From Roseicyclus persicicus (GTDB taxonomy: Bacteria > Pseudomonadota > Alphaproteobacteria > Rhodobacterales > Rhodobacteraceae): a stretch of DNA of 64,000 bases. This document shows positions 25,440 to 34,813 of this stretch, in pieces. The position numbers were made by a program, and so were the translations under genes. The stretch spans positions 682,001 through 746,000 of the forward strand of contig NZ_JAAZQQ010000002.1 in the NCBI RefSeq assembly GCF_012395815.1, in the 5' to 3' direction. The notes under the pieces are model-generated. The model was not told where the DNA came from. It worked only from the letters and a program-made list of their open reading frames with translations, and did no database searches. How positions within the stretch are numbered: position 1 is the stretch's first letter; each line of letters starts with the position of its first letter.

Positions 25440-26111
25440 CTGGCCCGCCCCGACCGCCTGTTCGAGCTGGTGCAGCTGTTCCGGGGCGGGCGGCTCTGGC
25501 GCGGGGCGGACCTGGCGGAGCGGCTCGGCGTGTCGCTCCGCACGCTCTACCGCGACATCGACCGGCTGGTCGCCTCGGGCGTGCCGATCGAGGGCGAGCG
25601 TGGGGTGGGCTATGTCCTGCGGGTGCCGGTGTTCCTGCCGCCGCTGACCCTGACCACGGCCGAGCTGGAGGCGCTGCACCTCGGCCTCGCGCTGGTGGCC
25701 CGCAGCGGCGACGCCACGCTGGCGCAGGCCGCCGACGGCCTGCGCGGCAAGGTCGACGCGGTGCTGCCCGACGCCCGGCAGGGGCGCGACTATGCCGCCG
25801 GCACCACGATCCATGCGCCGGCGCCCGAGGGGGCGCTGGCGATGCTGCCGGGCTTGCGCGCCGCGATCCGCGACCGGCAGGTGCTGAGCCTCGTCTACAC
25901 CGCGCTCGACGGCGCCGAGACGCGGCGCGAGGTCTGGCCGCTGCACCTGGAGTTCTGGGGCCGCGCCTGGACGCTGACCGCCTGGTGCGCGCTGCGCGCC
26001 GATTTCCGCGCCTTCCGGGTCGACCGGATCGCGCGGCTCACCCCGACCGGCGCGGTCTATCCCGACCGGCCGGGGCGGCGCTATGCCGATTACCTTGCCG
26101 CGATGGGCTGA
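25440..26111 (+). CDS. YafY-type transcriptional regulator (HTH_11 plus WYL domain)
   Basis: A DeoR-fold winged-helix N-terminus (LAERLGVSLRTLYRDIDRLV) followed by a WYL domain (VLSLVYTALDGAETRREVWP, LTAWCALRADFRAFRVDRI). Family members start MxRxDRLFELxQLxR; here that sequence is ARPDRLFELVQLFRGG, and it is reached only if a CTG at 25440 is the start. The first ATG/GTG (GTG, 25470) would cut off helix 1, so I use CTG, 4 bp after the previous stop. 223 residues. It probably represses its own unit through the 25064-25095 repeat. Confidence 0.8.
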   Translation: MARPDRLFELVQLFRGGRLWRGADLAERLGVSLRTLYRDIDRLVASGVPIEGERGVGYVLRVPVFLPPLTLTTAELEALHLGLALVARSGDATLAQAADGLRGKVDAVLPDARQGRDYAAGTTIHAPAPEGALAMLPGLRAAIRDRQVLSLVYTALDGAETRREVWPLHLEFWGRAWTLTAWCALRADFRAFRVDRIARLTPTGAVYPDRPGRRYADYLAAMG

Positions 26112-26114
26112 GGC

Positions 26115-26297
26115 TCAGGTCTGCCGCGCGCCGCGCAGCTCCTTGATGTGCAGGCGGATCTTTTCCCACCGCCCGGCCTCGGTCAGGTCGCCCGCGCCCT
26201 TGGCGGCCGCGGCCTTCTGCGCGGCCTCGGCCTCGGCCTTGTCGCCATGGGCGGTGTAGAGGCTGCGCGCGTATTGCACGATGTCGGCGTGGTCCAT
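26115..26297 (-). CDS. 60-residue hypothetical protein
   Basis: MDHADIVQYARSLYTAHGDK, then a highly charged Ala/Glu/Lys helix and an end IRLHIKELRG. Predicted all-helical and cytoplasmic. Small proteins with this layout occur in related genomes, without known function. It is the last gene of the minus-strand unit that begins with the GerW-like gene, and converges on the regulator gene with a 3-bp gap. Confidence 0.65.
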   Translation of the reverse strand: MDHADIVQYARSLYTAHGDKAEAEAAQKAAAAKGAGDLTEAGRWEKIRLHIKELRGARQT

Positions 26298-26313
26298 CGG
26301 GGTCTCCTCCTGG

Positions 26314-26583
26314 TCAGCGTCCCGGGTCGGGACAGGCGGCGGCGCGGAGGGTCTCCGCGGCGCCGGGGCAGAGGCGGTCGAGCACCGCCTCCGGCATCGG
26401 GTCGCCCTGCGCGTCCACCACGCTCAGGCCCGCGGGGCCGAGGATCAGGAGCGCGCGGGGCGTCTTTGTAGCATGAAAGGCCAGGGTCTGGCCAATCGCG
26501 TGGGCCGACAGGCGCGTCTCCGCCACCGCGGCCAGCGTGAAGGGGCCGTGGCGGCGGATCGGGCCGAGGGCGAGGCGGGTCAT
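26314..26583 (-). CDS. 89-residue hypothetical protein
   Basis: A small protein with beta-strand-rich sequence (LRALLILGPAGLSVVDAQGD-like PRALLILGPAGLSVVDAQGD) and no signal peptide. It overlaps the upstream DUF2953 gene by 4 bp, so it is translated from the same message. No family recognised. Confidence 0.55.
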   Translation of the reverse strand: MTRLALGPIRRHGPFTLAAVAETRLSAHAIGQTLAFHATKTPRALLILGPAGLSVVDAQGDPMPEAVLDRLCPGAAETLRAAACPDPGR

Positions 26584-27089
26584 GGCCAGAGCGCCCCCCG
26601 GTTGGTCCAGCCGAAGCGGATCAGCGCCGCGGCGACGCGGGCGGGGCGCAGGATCAGGGTGCCCTCGGCGGCGAGGTCGAGGCAGGGGCCGGAGAAGTCG
26701 GGGGCGAGGTCGAGGGCGGCGCCGCTGGCGCGGGCGGTCTGCACGAGGCCGTAGAGCGCGCCGGTGTCGGCGGGGTCGTCGAGGCCGAAGCGGCCCGAGA
26801 GGCGCAGGCGCCGGAGCCCGACCGCGCCGAGGAGCGCGGCGACGAGGCGCCCGGTCCCTTGCAGGCGGTGGAGCGAGGGCGGCCGCCTCGTCCGCCGCGG
26901 CGCGGGCCGCCGCGTCCTCGGCCCGCCCGGTGCGAGCGGGATGGCCGGCGCGATCCCGGCCAGGAGACGCAGGCTCAGCCGCAGCCGCGGCGGTGCCGTG
27001 GTCGCCTCGACGCGCAGATGCCAGGGCAGGAGCGCCGCCGCCAGCAGCAGCGCCATCAGCGCGCCGACGATGCCGGCCGCGACGGCCAC
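26580..27089 (-). CDS. DUF2953 protein (YtfI-like)
   Basis: A 169-residue protein with one N-terminal membrane helix (GIVGALMALLLAAALLPWHL), a beta-rich region, a basic Arg/Pro linker, and the DUF2953 C-terminal part (LSGRFGLDDPADTGALYGLV, FSGPCLDLAAEGTLILRPARV). In Bacillus the DUF2953 protein YtfI is encoded beside the GerW-family protein YtfJ, and the same order is seen here (GerW-like gene 4 bp upstream). Start is GTG. Function unknown outside spore-formers. Confidence 0.75.
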   Translation of the reverse strand: MAVAAGIVGALMALLLAAALLPWHLRVEATTAPPRLRLSLRLLAGIAPAIPLAPGGPRTRRPAPRRTRRPPSLHRLQGTGRLVAALLGAVGLRRLRLSGRFGLDDPADTGALYGLVQTARASGAALDLAPDFSGPCLDLAAEGTLILRPARVAAALIRFGWTNRGALWP

Positions 27090-27093
27090 CGCC

Positions 27094-27447
27094 TCAGCCC
27101 TCGGTCTCCGGCGCCTTGCCGTCGCGCGCGGCCATCACGCGGCCCGCCGCGTCGGCCAGCGTCTGCACCAGCGAGCTGACCGTGCCCTTCATCCCCTCGA
27201 CCCGCGCGCCGTGCGCGTCGAGGATGATCGCGCCCAGCGGCTTGATCCCGCCGCCCGCGCCCGCGCCGCCCCCGGTGCCCTTGCCGTCGCCGGTGCCGCT
27301 GCCCGCGCCGAAGCCGAAGCCGTAGGACACGATCGGCACCACCACCATGCCGTCGCGTTCGATCGGGTCGCCCAGCACGTTGCGCGCGTTGAGCAGGCGG
27401 TCGAGCTCCGCCACCGTTTTCTCCAGCAGGTCGTTCACGTCGGTCAT
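27094..27447 (-). CDS. GerW/YtfJ family protein
   Basis: A 117-residue protein with NVLGDPIERDGMVVVPIVSY, then a Gly-rich GFGFGAGSGTGDGKGTGGGA stretch and KPLGAIILDAHGARVEGM, matching the GerW family (Bacillus YtfJ), a spore-coat-associated protein. This organism group does not sporulate, so the role must differ. I chose the internal ATG at 27447 (MTDVNDLLEKT) since the upstream extension is unlike the family. It heads a four-gene unit. Confidence 0.82.
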   Translation of the reverse strand: MTDVNDLLEKTVAELDRLLNARNVLGDPIERDGMVVVPIVSYGFGFGAGSGTGDGKGTGGGAGAGGGIKPLGAIILDAHGARVEGMKGTVSSLVQTLADAAGRVMAARDGKAPETEG

Positions 27448-27535
27448 GGCCTGGGCCTCCGGGCTTTGGGGATCCTCTGGCCCATCATCCCCGGCCCGGC
27501 CCCGCCGCACCTTGACCGGTGTCAATCGCGGCGGG

Positions 27536-29134
27536 TCAGCCGTACTGCGCCAGCATCGCCTTGAGGTCGTCGAGCGTGTTGGCCTCGGCCACCGGCTTGT
27601 CGCGGCGCCAGCGCGCCATGCGCGGGAATCGCAGGGCGACGCCCGACTTGTGGCGGGGGCTGGCCTGGATGCCCTCGAAGGCGATCTCGAACACGTGCTC
27701 GGGTTTGACCGCGCGGACGGGGCCGAAGCGGTCGGTCGTGTTCTTGCGCACCCAGGCGGTGATCTCGCGGAACTCGGCGTCGGTCAGGCCCGAATAGGCC
27801 TTGGTGAAGGGCACCAGCGCCTCGCCGTCGCGCACCGCGAAGGTGAAGTCGGTGTAGAGCGTGGCGCGCCTGCCCGAGCCCGCCTGCGCGTAGATCATCA
27901 CCGCGTCGATGGTCAGCGGGTCGAGCTTCCATTTCCACCAGTCGCCCTTGCGCCGCCCGGCGAGGTAGGGCGCATCGATGCGCTTGAGCATCAGCCCCTC
28001 GGCCCCGATCTCGCGCGATGCGGCGCGGGCGGCGGCGAGGCCGGGCCAGTCCGGCGCCTCGACCGCGGGCGACAGGCGGACCGGTACTCGCGGCGGCAGG
28101 TCGGCGAGCAGCGCGGCCAGCCGCGCGCGGCGGTCGGACAGGGGCTGCGGGCGGATGTCCTCGCCCCCGTGTTCGAGGAGGTCGTAGGCCACCAGCATCG
28201 CGGGCGCCTCGGCCAGCAGCTTCTTCGGCACGGTCTTGCGGCCGATCCGGGGTTGCAGCCGGGAAAACCCCAGCGGGCGGTCGGCGGTATGGTCCCAGGC
28301 CAGCACCTCGCCGTCGATCACCGTGCCTTCGGGCAGGAAATCGCGGAACTGGGCGAGCTCCGGGAAGCGGTCGGTCATCAGCTCCTCGCCGCGGGACCAG
28401 AGCCAGTGCTCGCCCCCGCGCAGGATCAGCTGGCCGCGGATGCCGTCCCATTTCCGTTCCGCCAGCCAGCCGGTGACGGGGCCGAGCGTGGCGGGGTCGT
28501 CCTCGACCTGGTAGGCCAGCGCGAAGGGGTAGGGGCGCGACAGGTCTGCGCCCGGGTCGGGGGCTTCGACCAGCGCGTGGAAGCTGGTCGTGTCGGGCGA
28601 CCAGTCGCCCATCAGACGGTGGGTCAGTTCCGCCTCGTCGATGCCGGTGGCCTGCGCGAGGGCCCGGGTCATCAGCTTCTGGCTCACGCCCATGCGCCAG
28701 CCCCCGGTGAGGAGCTTGTTGAACACGAAGCGTTCGACCGGGGGCAGCCCGTCCCAGGCGGCGAGGATGAAGGCCTTGCGGGTCGCCTCGTCGGCGGCAT
28801 CCAGGGCGCGGAGCTCGGCGATCCACTGGTTCAGGGGCTTGTCGATGCGGGTGGTAGGCTCGGGCAGGACGAGGGCGATGGTCTCGCTGAGGTCGCCCAC
28901 CACCGGGTAGCAGGCCTCGAACAGCCAGAGCGGGATGCCGGCGCGCTCGGCGGCCCATTCGCGGAGCTTCGTCGTGGTGATGGTGCGGCGGGGCCGGCGC
29001 CCGGACAGGAGCGCGATGGTCCAGAGCCGGTCGGCGTCGGGGGCGCTGCGGAAGTAGTCGGCCAGCGCGGCGGTCTTGACGCCGGTCCTGGTGGTCTGGT
29101 CCAGCGCGGTGAAGAGGGCGGCGAAGTCCTTCAT
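27536..29134 (-). CDS. ATP-dependent DNA ligase (ligase-associated DNA repair set)
   Basis: A 532-residue ATP-type ligase. An N-terminal DNA-binding region (about 1-200) precedes the adenylation domain with the nucleophile Lys228 in ERKWDGIRG, then GTVIDGEVLAW, EGLMLKRIDAPY and WWKWKLDP. The OB-fold end is complete (VFEIAFEGIQASPRHKSGVA). Such ligases occur in a bacterial DNA repair set with an MBL-fold exonuclease, a Lhr-like helicase and a metallophosphoesterase. The exonuclease gene is close by (30068-31090); the helicase and phosphoesterase are not in the window. Confidence 0.92.
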   Translation of the reverse strand: MKDFAALFTALDQTTRTGVKTAALADYFRSAPDADRLWTIALLSGRRPRRTITTTKLREWAAERAGIPLWLFEACYPVVGDLSETIALVLPEPTTRIDKPLNQWIAELRALDAADEATRKAFILAAWDGLPPVERFVFNKLLTGGWRMGVSQKLMTRALAQATGIDEAELTHRLMGDWSPDTTSFHALVEAPDPGADLSRPYPFALAYQVEDDPATLGPVTGWLAERKWDGIRGQLILRGGEHWLWSRGEELMTDRFPELAQFRDFLPEGTVIDGEVLAWDHTADRPLGFSRLQPRIGRKTVPKKLLAEAPAMLVAYDLLEHGGEDIRPQPLSDRRARLAALLADLPPRVPVRLSPAVEAPDWPGLAAARAASREIGAEGLMLKRIDAPYLAGRRKGDWWKWKLDPLTIDAVMIYAQAGSGRRATLYTDFTFAVRDGEALVPFTKAYSGLTDAEFREITAWVRKNTTDRFGPVRAVKPEHVFEIAFEGIQASPRHKSGVALRFPRMARWRRDKPVAEANTLDDLKAMLAQYG

Positions 29135-30018
29135 CGCGCGGCCTTGTCCGCGAGGAAGGCGCCCATCCGGCGCAGCGCGGTGTTCGCGGCGTGGGAGCGG
29201 CCGGCGTGGAAGTGCCAGACATGGGCCATGCCGGGCCAGAGGTCGAGGGTGGCGTCGTCCAGCGCCGCGGCGAGGCGGCGGGCGTCGGCGGCCAGCGCCT
29301 CGCCGGTGGCGGCCTGGATCAGGGCGGGGGGCAGGCCCGAGAGGTCCGACAGCAGCGGCGAGACGGCGGGGTCAGCGGGGTCGGTGGCGGGCAGGTAGGC
29401 CGCGCGGATGCGGCGCGCCCAGGCGGGCGGGATCAGGACCTCGTCGTGCGCGGCGGCGAAGCGGGCGCCGATGTCGCCCGAGAGGTCGCCGATGGGGGCG
29501 ATCAGGCCGAGGGCGGCGGGCAGGGGCGCCCCCGTGTCGCGCAGGTGGCGGGCGAGGAGGAGGGCGAGGCAGCCGCCCGCGCTGTCGCCCGCCAGCGCCG
29601 CGGGGGGCGTGCCCGCGGCAAGGAGGCGGGCGTGGGCGGCGATCACGTCGTCGCGGGCGGCGGGGAAGGGGTGTTCGGGGGCGAGGCGGTAGGCGGGCAG
29701 CACGGCGCGCATCCCCGCCGCCTGGGCGAGGTGGCCGGCGAGCGCGGCATAGGCGCGGGGGGAGCCAAGGGTGAAGCCGCCGCCGTGGATGTAGAGGAGG
29801 ACGGGCGCGTCCGCCGCGGTGCCGGGCGGGCGCAGGTGGAGGGTGCCGTCGGGGTCGCGCGTGGCGGTGGTGCCGGGGGGCAGCGCGGTGCCGAGGCGGG
29901 CCGAGAGGTCGAGCAGGCGGCGGAGGGCCGGCTGGGAGGGGATGAGGTCGAGGGCGGTCCGGTCGACGTGGCGGGCGAGCGCGCGCCAGAGCCTGTCGGT
30001 GCGGGTCGGGGCGGTCAT
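29131..30018 (-). CDS. Alpha/beta hydrolase (HSL-type esterase)
   Basis: A 295-residue hydrolase with the oxyanion motif YIHGGGFTLGS and the nucleophile Ser in AGDSAGGCLAL; acid and His are in the C-terminal region (TLDLWPGMAHVWHFHAGRS). No signal peptide, so cytoplasmic. Its stop overlaps the ligase start by 4 bp and it lies between exonuclease and ligase, which ties it to this unit by position. Substrate unknown. Confidence 0.88.
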   Translation of the reverse strand: MTAPTRTDRLWRALARHVDRTALDLIPSQPALRRLLDLSARLGTALPPGTTATRDPDGTLHLRPPGTAADAPVLLYIHGGGFTLGSPRAYAALAGHLAQAAGMRAVLPAYRLAPEHPFPAARDDVIAAHARLLAAGTPPAALAGDSAGGCLALLLARHLRDTGAPLPAALGLIAPIGDLSGDIGARFAAAHDEVLIPPAWARRIRAAYLPATDPADPAVSPLLSDLSGLPPALIQAATGEALAADARRLAAALDDATLDLWPGMAHVWHFHAGRSHAANTALRRMGAFLADKAAR

Positions 30019-30067
30019 GCGGGCCTCTCCTCGGCCTGCCGGCCTCGTCGCGGGGGGCGGGGCCGGG

Positions 30068-31090
30068 TCATGCGGAGGGCTCGGCGGCGGGGGTCACGTC
30101 GGGCTCGTCCTCGGGTTCGCCGCCGAACTCGGTGCGCACGATGCCGGCCTGGTAGCCCTGGGTGGCGAGCCAGCGCGAGAACTGCGCGGTGTAGCCGTGG
30201 GTGACGAAGACGCGGGCGGCGCCCGTGGCGGCGATGGCGGCGTTCAGCCCGGCCCAGTCGGCGTGGTCGGACACCACGAAGCCGCGGTCCGCCGCCCGCC
30301 GCCGGCGCACCCCCCGGAGCCGCATCCAGCCCGAGGCGAAACCCGTCGAGACCGGCCCAAATTTCCGCATCCACGCCGAGCCGAGGGCCGAGGGCGGCGC
30401 GAGCACCATGGCGCCGCGATGCGCCTTGAGGTCGAGGGCGGGCGTGACGGGGATGGTGGCAGGCAAGCGCAGGCCCTGGGCGCGCAGCACCTGCGTCGTC
30501 GCCTCGACCGCGCCGTGGGTCAGGATCGGGCCGATGGCGGGGTCGAGCAGGCCCAGCACCCGCTGCGCCTTGCCCAGCGCGTAGACGCCGAGGACTGGGG
30601 TCTGGCCGGCGGCGCGGGTCTCGGCCCACCAGGCGTTGATCTGGGCGGCGAGCTCGGCCTCGGAGGGCCAGCTGTAGACCGGCAGGCCGAAGGTGGATTC
30701 GGTGATGAAGGCGTGGCAGCGGACCGGCTCGAACGGCTCGCTCAGCCCGTCGGCGGCGGTCTTGTAGTCGCCCGAGACGACCCAGGTCTCGCCCTTCACC
30801 TCGACGCGGATCTGGGCCGAGCCCGGGACATGGCCCGCGGGGTGGAAGCTGACGGTGGCGTCGCCGATGCGCAGGGGGGCGCCGTAGGGGATGGTCTGCA
30901 GGGAGATGTCGCCGAGGCGGTGGCGGATCACCGGGGCGGCGGCCTCGGTGCAGAGGTAGCGGCGGTGGCCCCAGCGGGCGTGGTCGGAGTGGCCATGGGT
31001 GATGAGCGCCCGGTCCACGGGGCGCCATGGGTCGATGTAGGCATCGGCGGCGGGGCAGTAGATGCCGGCGTCTCGGAATTCCAGGACCAT
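30068..31090 (-). CDS. Ligase-associated DNA damage response exonuclease (MBL fold)
   Basis: A 340-residue metallo-beta-lactamase/beta-CASP-type nuclease. The metal motif is LITHGHSDHARWG, with later ligands in FHPAGHVPGSAQI and VVSGDYKTA. The N-terminus MVLEFRDAGIYCPAADAYID is diagnostic of the ligase-associated exonuclease family. I chose the ATG at 31090, since the frame upstream is low-complexity. The order is exonuclease, hydrolase, ligase on the minus strand. Confidence 0.9.
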   Translation of the reverse strand: MVLEFRDAGIYCPAADAYIDPWRPVDRALITHGHSDHARWGHRRYLCTEAAAPVIRHRLGDISLQTIPYGAPLRIGDATVSFHPAGHVPGSAQIRVEVKGETWVVSGDYKTAADGLSEPFEPVRCHAFITESTFGLPVYSWPSEAELAAQINAWWAETRAAGQTPVLGVYALGKAQRVLGLLDPAIGPILTHGAVEATTQVLRAQGLRLPATIPVTPALDLKAHRGAMVLAPPSALGSAWMRKFGPVSTGFASGWMRLRGVRRRRAADRGFVVSDHADWAGLNAAIAATGAARVFVTHGYTAQFSRWLATQGYQAGIVRTEFGGEPEDEPDVTPAAEPSA

Positions 31091-31191
31091 GGGCGGAGGG
31101 TAGGCGCTTTGGCCGGCGGCGCAAGGTGGGGGCGCTGCCCCCGTCGTGCTTTGGTGCCGAGGCCCCGCCCGTGCACGCCGCGATCGCGCCA

Positions 31192-31215
31192 GGGAGTATT
31201 TGGAAAGCAAGGATG
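31192..31215 (+). repeat. Dispersed intergenic element, copy 4
   Basis: GGGAGTATTTGGAAAGCAAG then GATG, about 60 bp downstream (plus strand) of a GGGGGCGCTGCCCCC hairpin sequence, in the gap between the exonuclease and methyltransferase genes. Confidence 0.6.
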
Positions 31216-31222
31216 AGGGGGG

Positions 31223-31849
31223 TCAGGCGCGGCGGGCGATGAGGAAGCGCGAGGGCGGGCGGCGGGGCAGGTCGGCGCGGTGCTCGATGGTGAAGCCCGC
31301 GGCGGTGATCCGGCGTTCCAGGGTCGTGGTGGTCAGGAAGCGCAGGGGCGGGGCCTTGCCGAAGGCGCGGAGGAGGCGAACCGGCGGCCAGAGGGCGAGC
31401 CAGGGGCCGCCGAGGCAGGGGGTTTTCGTGATGAGGAGGCCGCCGGGTTTCAGGAGGCCGTGCAGCTCGGCCAGCGCGGCGGGCAGGTCGGGCAGGAGGT
31501 GGAGGAGGTTGAAGGCGAGGATCGCGTCGTGGGGGCCGGCGGGCAGGGAGCCGTCGCCGGGGCGCGCCTGCAGGGGGTGGAGCGTGGGGGTGCCCGCGGC
31601 GCGTTCGGTGGCGATGGCGATCATGGCGGCGGCGTCGTCGGTGGCGGTGTAGCGGGCGACGTCGGGGGCGAGGCGGAGCGCGGTGGAGCCGGTGCCGCAG
31701 CCGATCTCGAGCACCCGGTCGGAGGGCGCGAGGCGGGCGGCGGTGAGCGCCAGCGTCTCCTCCCAGGCGGCGGGGTTGCGCATGGGCATCGCCGCGTAGC
31801 GCCGGGCGACGCGGTTCCAGAAGGCGGCTTGCGGGGTTTCCCGGGGCAT
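31223..31849 (-). CDS. Class I SAM-dependent methyltransferase
   Basis: A 208-residue methyltransferase: motif I VLEIGCGTGSTALRL, then YTATDDAAAMI, AILAFNLLHLLPDL and LLKPGGLLITKTP. The N-terminal WNRVARRYAAMPMRNPAAWE resembles ubiquinone/tellurite-type small-molecule methyltransferases. Substrate unknown. It has a 132-bp gap to the exonuclease gene downstream. Confidence 0.85.
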   Translation of the reverse strand: MPRETPQAAFWNRVARRYAAMPMRNPAAWEETLALTAARLAPSDRVLEIGCGTGSTALRLAPDVARYTATDDAAAMIAIATERAAGTPTLHPLQARPGDGSLPAGPHDAILAFNLLHLLPDLPAALAELHGLLKPGGLLITKTPCLGGPWLALWPPVRLLRAFGKAPPLRFLTTTTLERRITAAGFTIEHRADLPRRPPSRFLIARRA

Positions 31850-32399
31850 GGGTCTTGGTGGACCGGGGCGCGCGCGGAGGCAAGGGGGCAGCGCCGCGCG
31901 GTTGCGGGGGAGGTGGAGGTTGTCCGCGGTGCCGTGCCGCCGGCGGCGATCGGGCGGGCGGGGCGCGACCGCGGGTCATGCACGGGTCGGGTGCGACGGA
32001 GGTCTCGCCCTTGGTCGGGATGGCTGGTTCGGGCAGGCCCGGTCCCTGCCGGATGTGGTGGAGACCCGCCCAGGTCTTGGAGGTGGGCGGTCCGGTTTGG
32101 CGTCGGCTGGGACAGTGGCTGGTGGCGGGGCGGTGAAATGGGTTGCGTCGGGGCAGGGGGGGGGCGCGGGCATCGGCGACGCGCGGGGTTTGGGCGATGG
32201 GCGCTCCGTGCGGCGCTCGACCTGCGGTGGGGTCCGCGCAGGCGGTCGGGGCTTCGGTCAGGGCGCGCGGACGCTCCCGGCTGTGGCGGCGGTCTGGTCC
32301 GGTGGCGGCGGTCCTGTCGGGGGCGGGGCGTGTGTGCCGTCACCGCGCCGGACGGGGGCGGCCGGGGGCGGCCGGGGCACCCGGTTGGCGCGCAGCCGC
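31850..32399. other. 550 bp without a recognisable gene
   Basis: A very GC-rich stretch between the methyltransferase start and the histidine phosphatase stop. Open frames exist on both strands because of the composition, but all encode Arg/Gly/Pro-rich sequence without family resemblance or ribosome sites. A run of nine G lies at 32156-32164. It should hold the methyltransferase promoter; otherwise it looks like decayed sequence. Confidence 0.55.
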
Positions 32400-32933
32400 T
32401 CAGCCCGTTGCCGGCACGGTGCGGCGGTCGGTGACTCGGGCGCGGCCGTCCGGGCCGGGCTCCACCACCACCAGCTCGCCATAGCCGGTCGGCGCCGGGC
32501 CGGGCAGGCCCAGCAGCTCCCAGATCGCGCGCAGGTTCGTGGTGTTGCCGATCCAGATCACCGACCGGCCGGCGGCCAGGTCGAGCAGCTGCGGCGCGAC
32601 GCCGTCGTCCCCGGAGGCGGTGCCGAGAAGCTGCATCTCGAGCCCGCGGGCCTCGGCCAGCGGGCGGGCGCTGTCCTGGTTGCGGCCGATGGGACGGGTG
32701 TAGAGCGCCTGCAGCGGCAGGTCGGCGATGACCCCGGGCAGGGCGGCCGCGCGGGCGAGGCCGGCGGCGCCGAGATGCGCGCCGTCGCGGTCGAAGTGGC
32801 GCAGGAGCAGGAGCCGGGTGCCCGGCGGCAGGGTCCGCGCCGCGGCCTCGGCCCGGGCCGAGGCGGACAGGACGGGGAGCGACAGGAGGGCCAGCGGCCC
32901 CCCGACCAGAACGGTTCTGCGTGGGAGCGTCAT
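32400..32933 (-). CDS. Exported histidine phosphatase family protein
   Basis: A 177-residue branch-2-like phosphoglycerate-mutase-fold protein. The N-terminus MTLPRRTVLVGGPLALLSLP is a signal peptide with an RR pair, possibly Tat. The catalytic R-H is Arg45-His46 in LLLLRHFDRD, where the usual third residue Gly is Phe. Other parts are LQALYTRPIGRNQDSARPLA and SVIWIGNTTNLRAIWELLG, where the second catalytic His of the family (usually G/V-H) is replaced by GN. The loss of that His makes activity uncertain. AAGGGG precedes the ATG at 32933. Confidence 0.75.
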   Translation of the reverse strand: MTLPRRTVLVGGPLALLSLPVLSASARAEAAARTLPPGTRLLLLRHFDRDGAHLGAAGLARAAALPGVIADLPLQALYTRPIGRNQDSARPLAEARGLEMQLLGTASGDDGVAPQLLDLAAGRSVIWIGNTTNLRAIWELLGLPGPAPTGYGELVVVEPGPDGRARVTDRRTVPATG

Positions 32934-33091
32934 GCCATCGCCCCTTGGGTCTGTGCCGGTGCGGCGCGCCGGCGGGGCCGCATCACCGGGGGCAGGATGC
33001 CGGGTGCGGGCGCACGGGGCAAGGCCGGCGCGGCGTCGTCCGGGAAGCGCGCCGGGGGTGGGCCCGGCGCGCCCCCCGGTCACGGGGTATG

Positions 33092-34360
<1,269 letters not shown>

Positions 34361-34404
34361 TTAGGGTGCGCCCGATCCGCGATCAAGCCGGGAGGGGATG
34401 CGAC

Positions 34405-34809
34405 ATGACCGACGCAGAGGACGAGGCGAAGGGCTGGTACGACGCCGACACGGCGACCTTCGGCGACCGGATGACGGGCGCGCGTGAGGCCGCGGGGCTG
34501 AGCCAGGCCGAGCTCGGCCGGCGCATGGGGGTGAAGGTCAAGACCATCCGCGCCTGGGAGAACGACCAGTCCGAGCCGCGGGCGAACCGGCTGCAGATGC
34601 TGGCCGGGATGCTGGGGGTGTCGATCATGTGGCTCCTGACCGGCGAGGGCGACGGGCTCGACGGGCCCGGGGAGCGCGAGGCGCTGCCCGAGGAGCTGAC
34701 GGACCTGCTGGCCGAGCTGCGCCGGGTCAAGGTGGAGCAGGCACGGGTGGCCGAGCAGCTGGGCCGGCTGGAAAAGCGGCTGCGGCTCGCGCTGAGCCAG
34801 GGGGTGTGA
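34405..34809 (+). CDS. XRE family transcriptional regulator
   Basis: A 134-residue regulator. The helix-turn-helix lies at about residues 22-72 (REAAGLSQAELGRRMGVKVK, TIRAWENDQSEPRANRLQML), then WLLTGEGDG. The C-terminal part is a likely coiled coil (LAELRRVKVEQARVAEQLGR) for dimer formation. GGGAGGGG precedes the ATG. It is divergent from the aminotransferase and is followed closely by sdhE, so it may be co-transcribed with it. Target unknown. Confidence 0.87.
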   Translation: MTDAEDEAKGWYDADTATFGDRMTGAREAAGLSQAELGRRMGVKVKTIRAWENDQSEPRANRLQMLAGMLGVSIMWLLTGEGDGLDGPGEREALPEELTDLLAELRRVKVEQARVAEQLGRLEKRLRLALSQGV

Positions 34810-34813
34810 GACG

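Noticed and set aside
32156-32164. Poly-G run as a phase-variation tract
   Set aside because: It is not within or directly before a supported gene; length is ordinary for this base composition.
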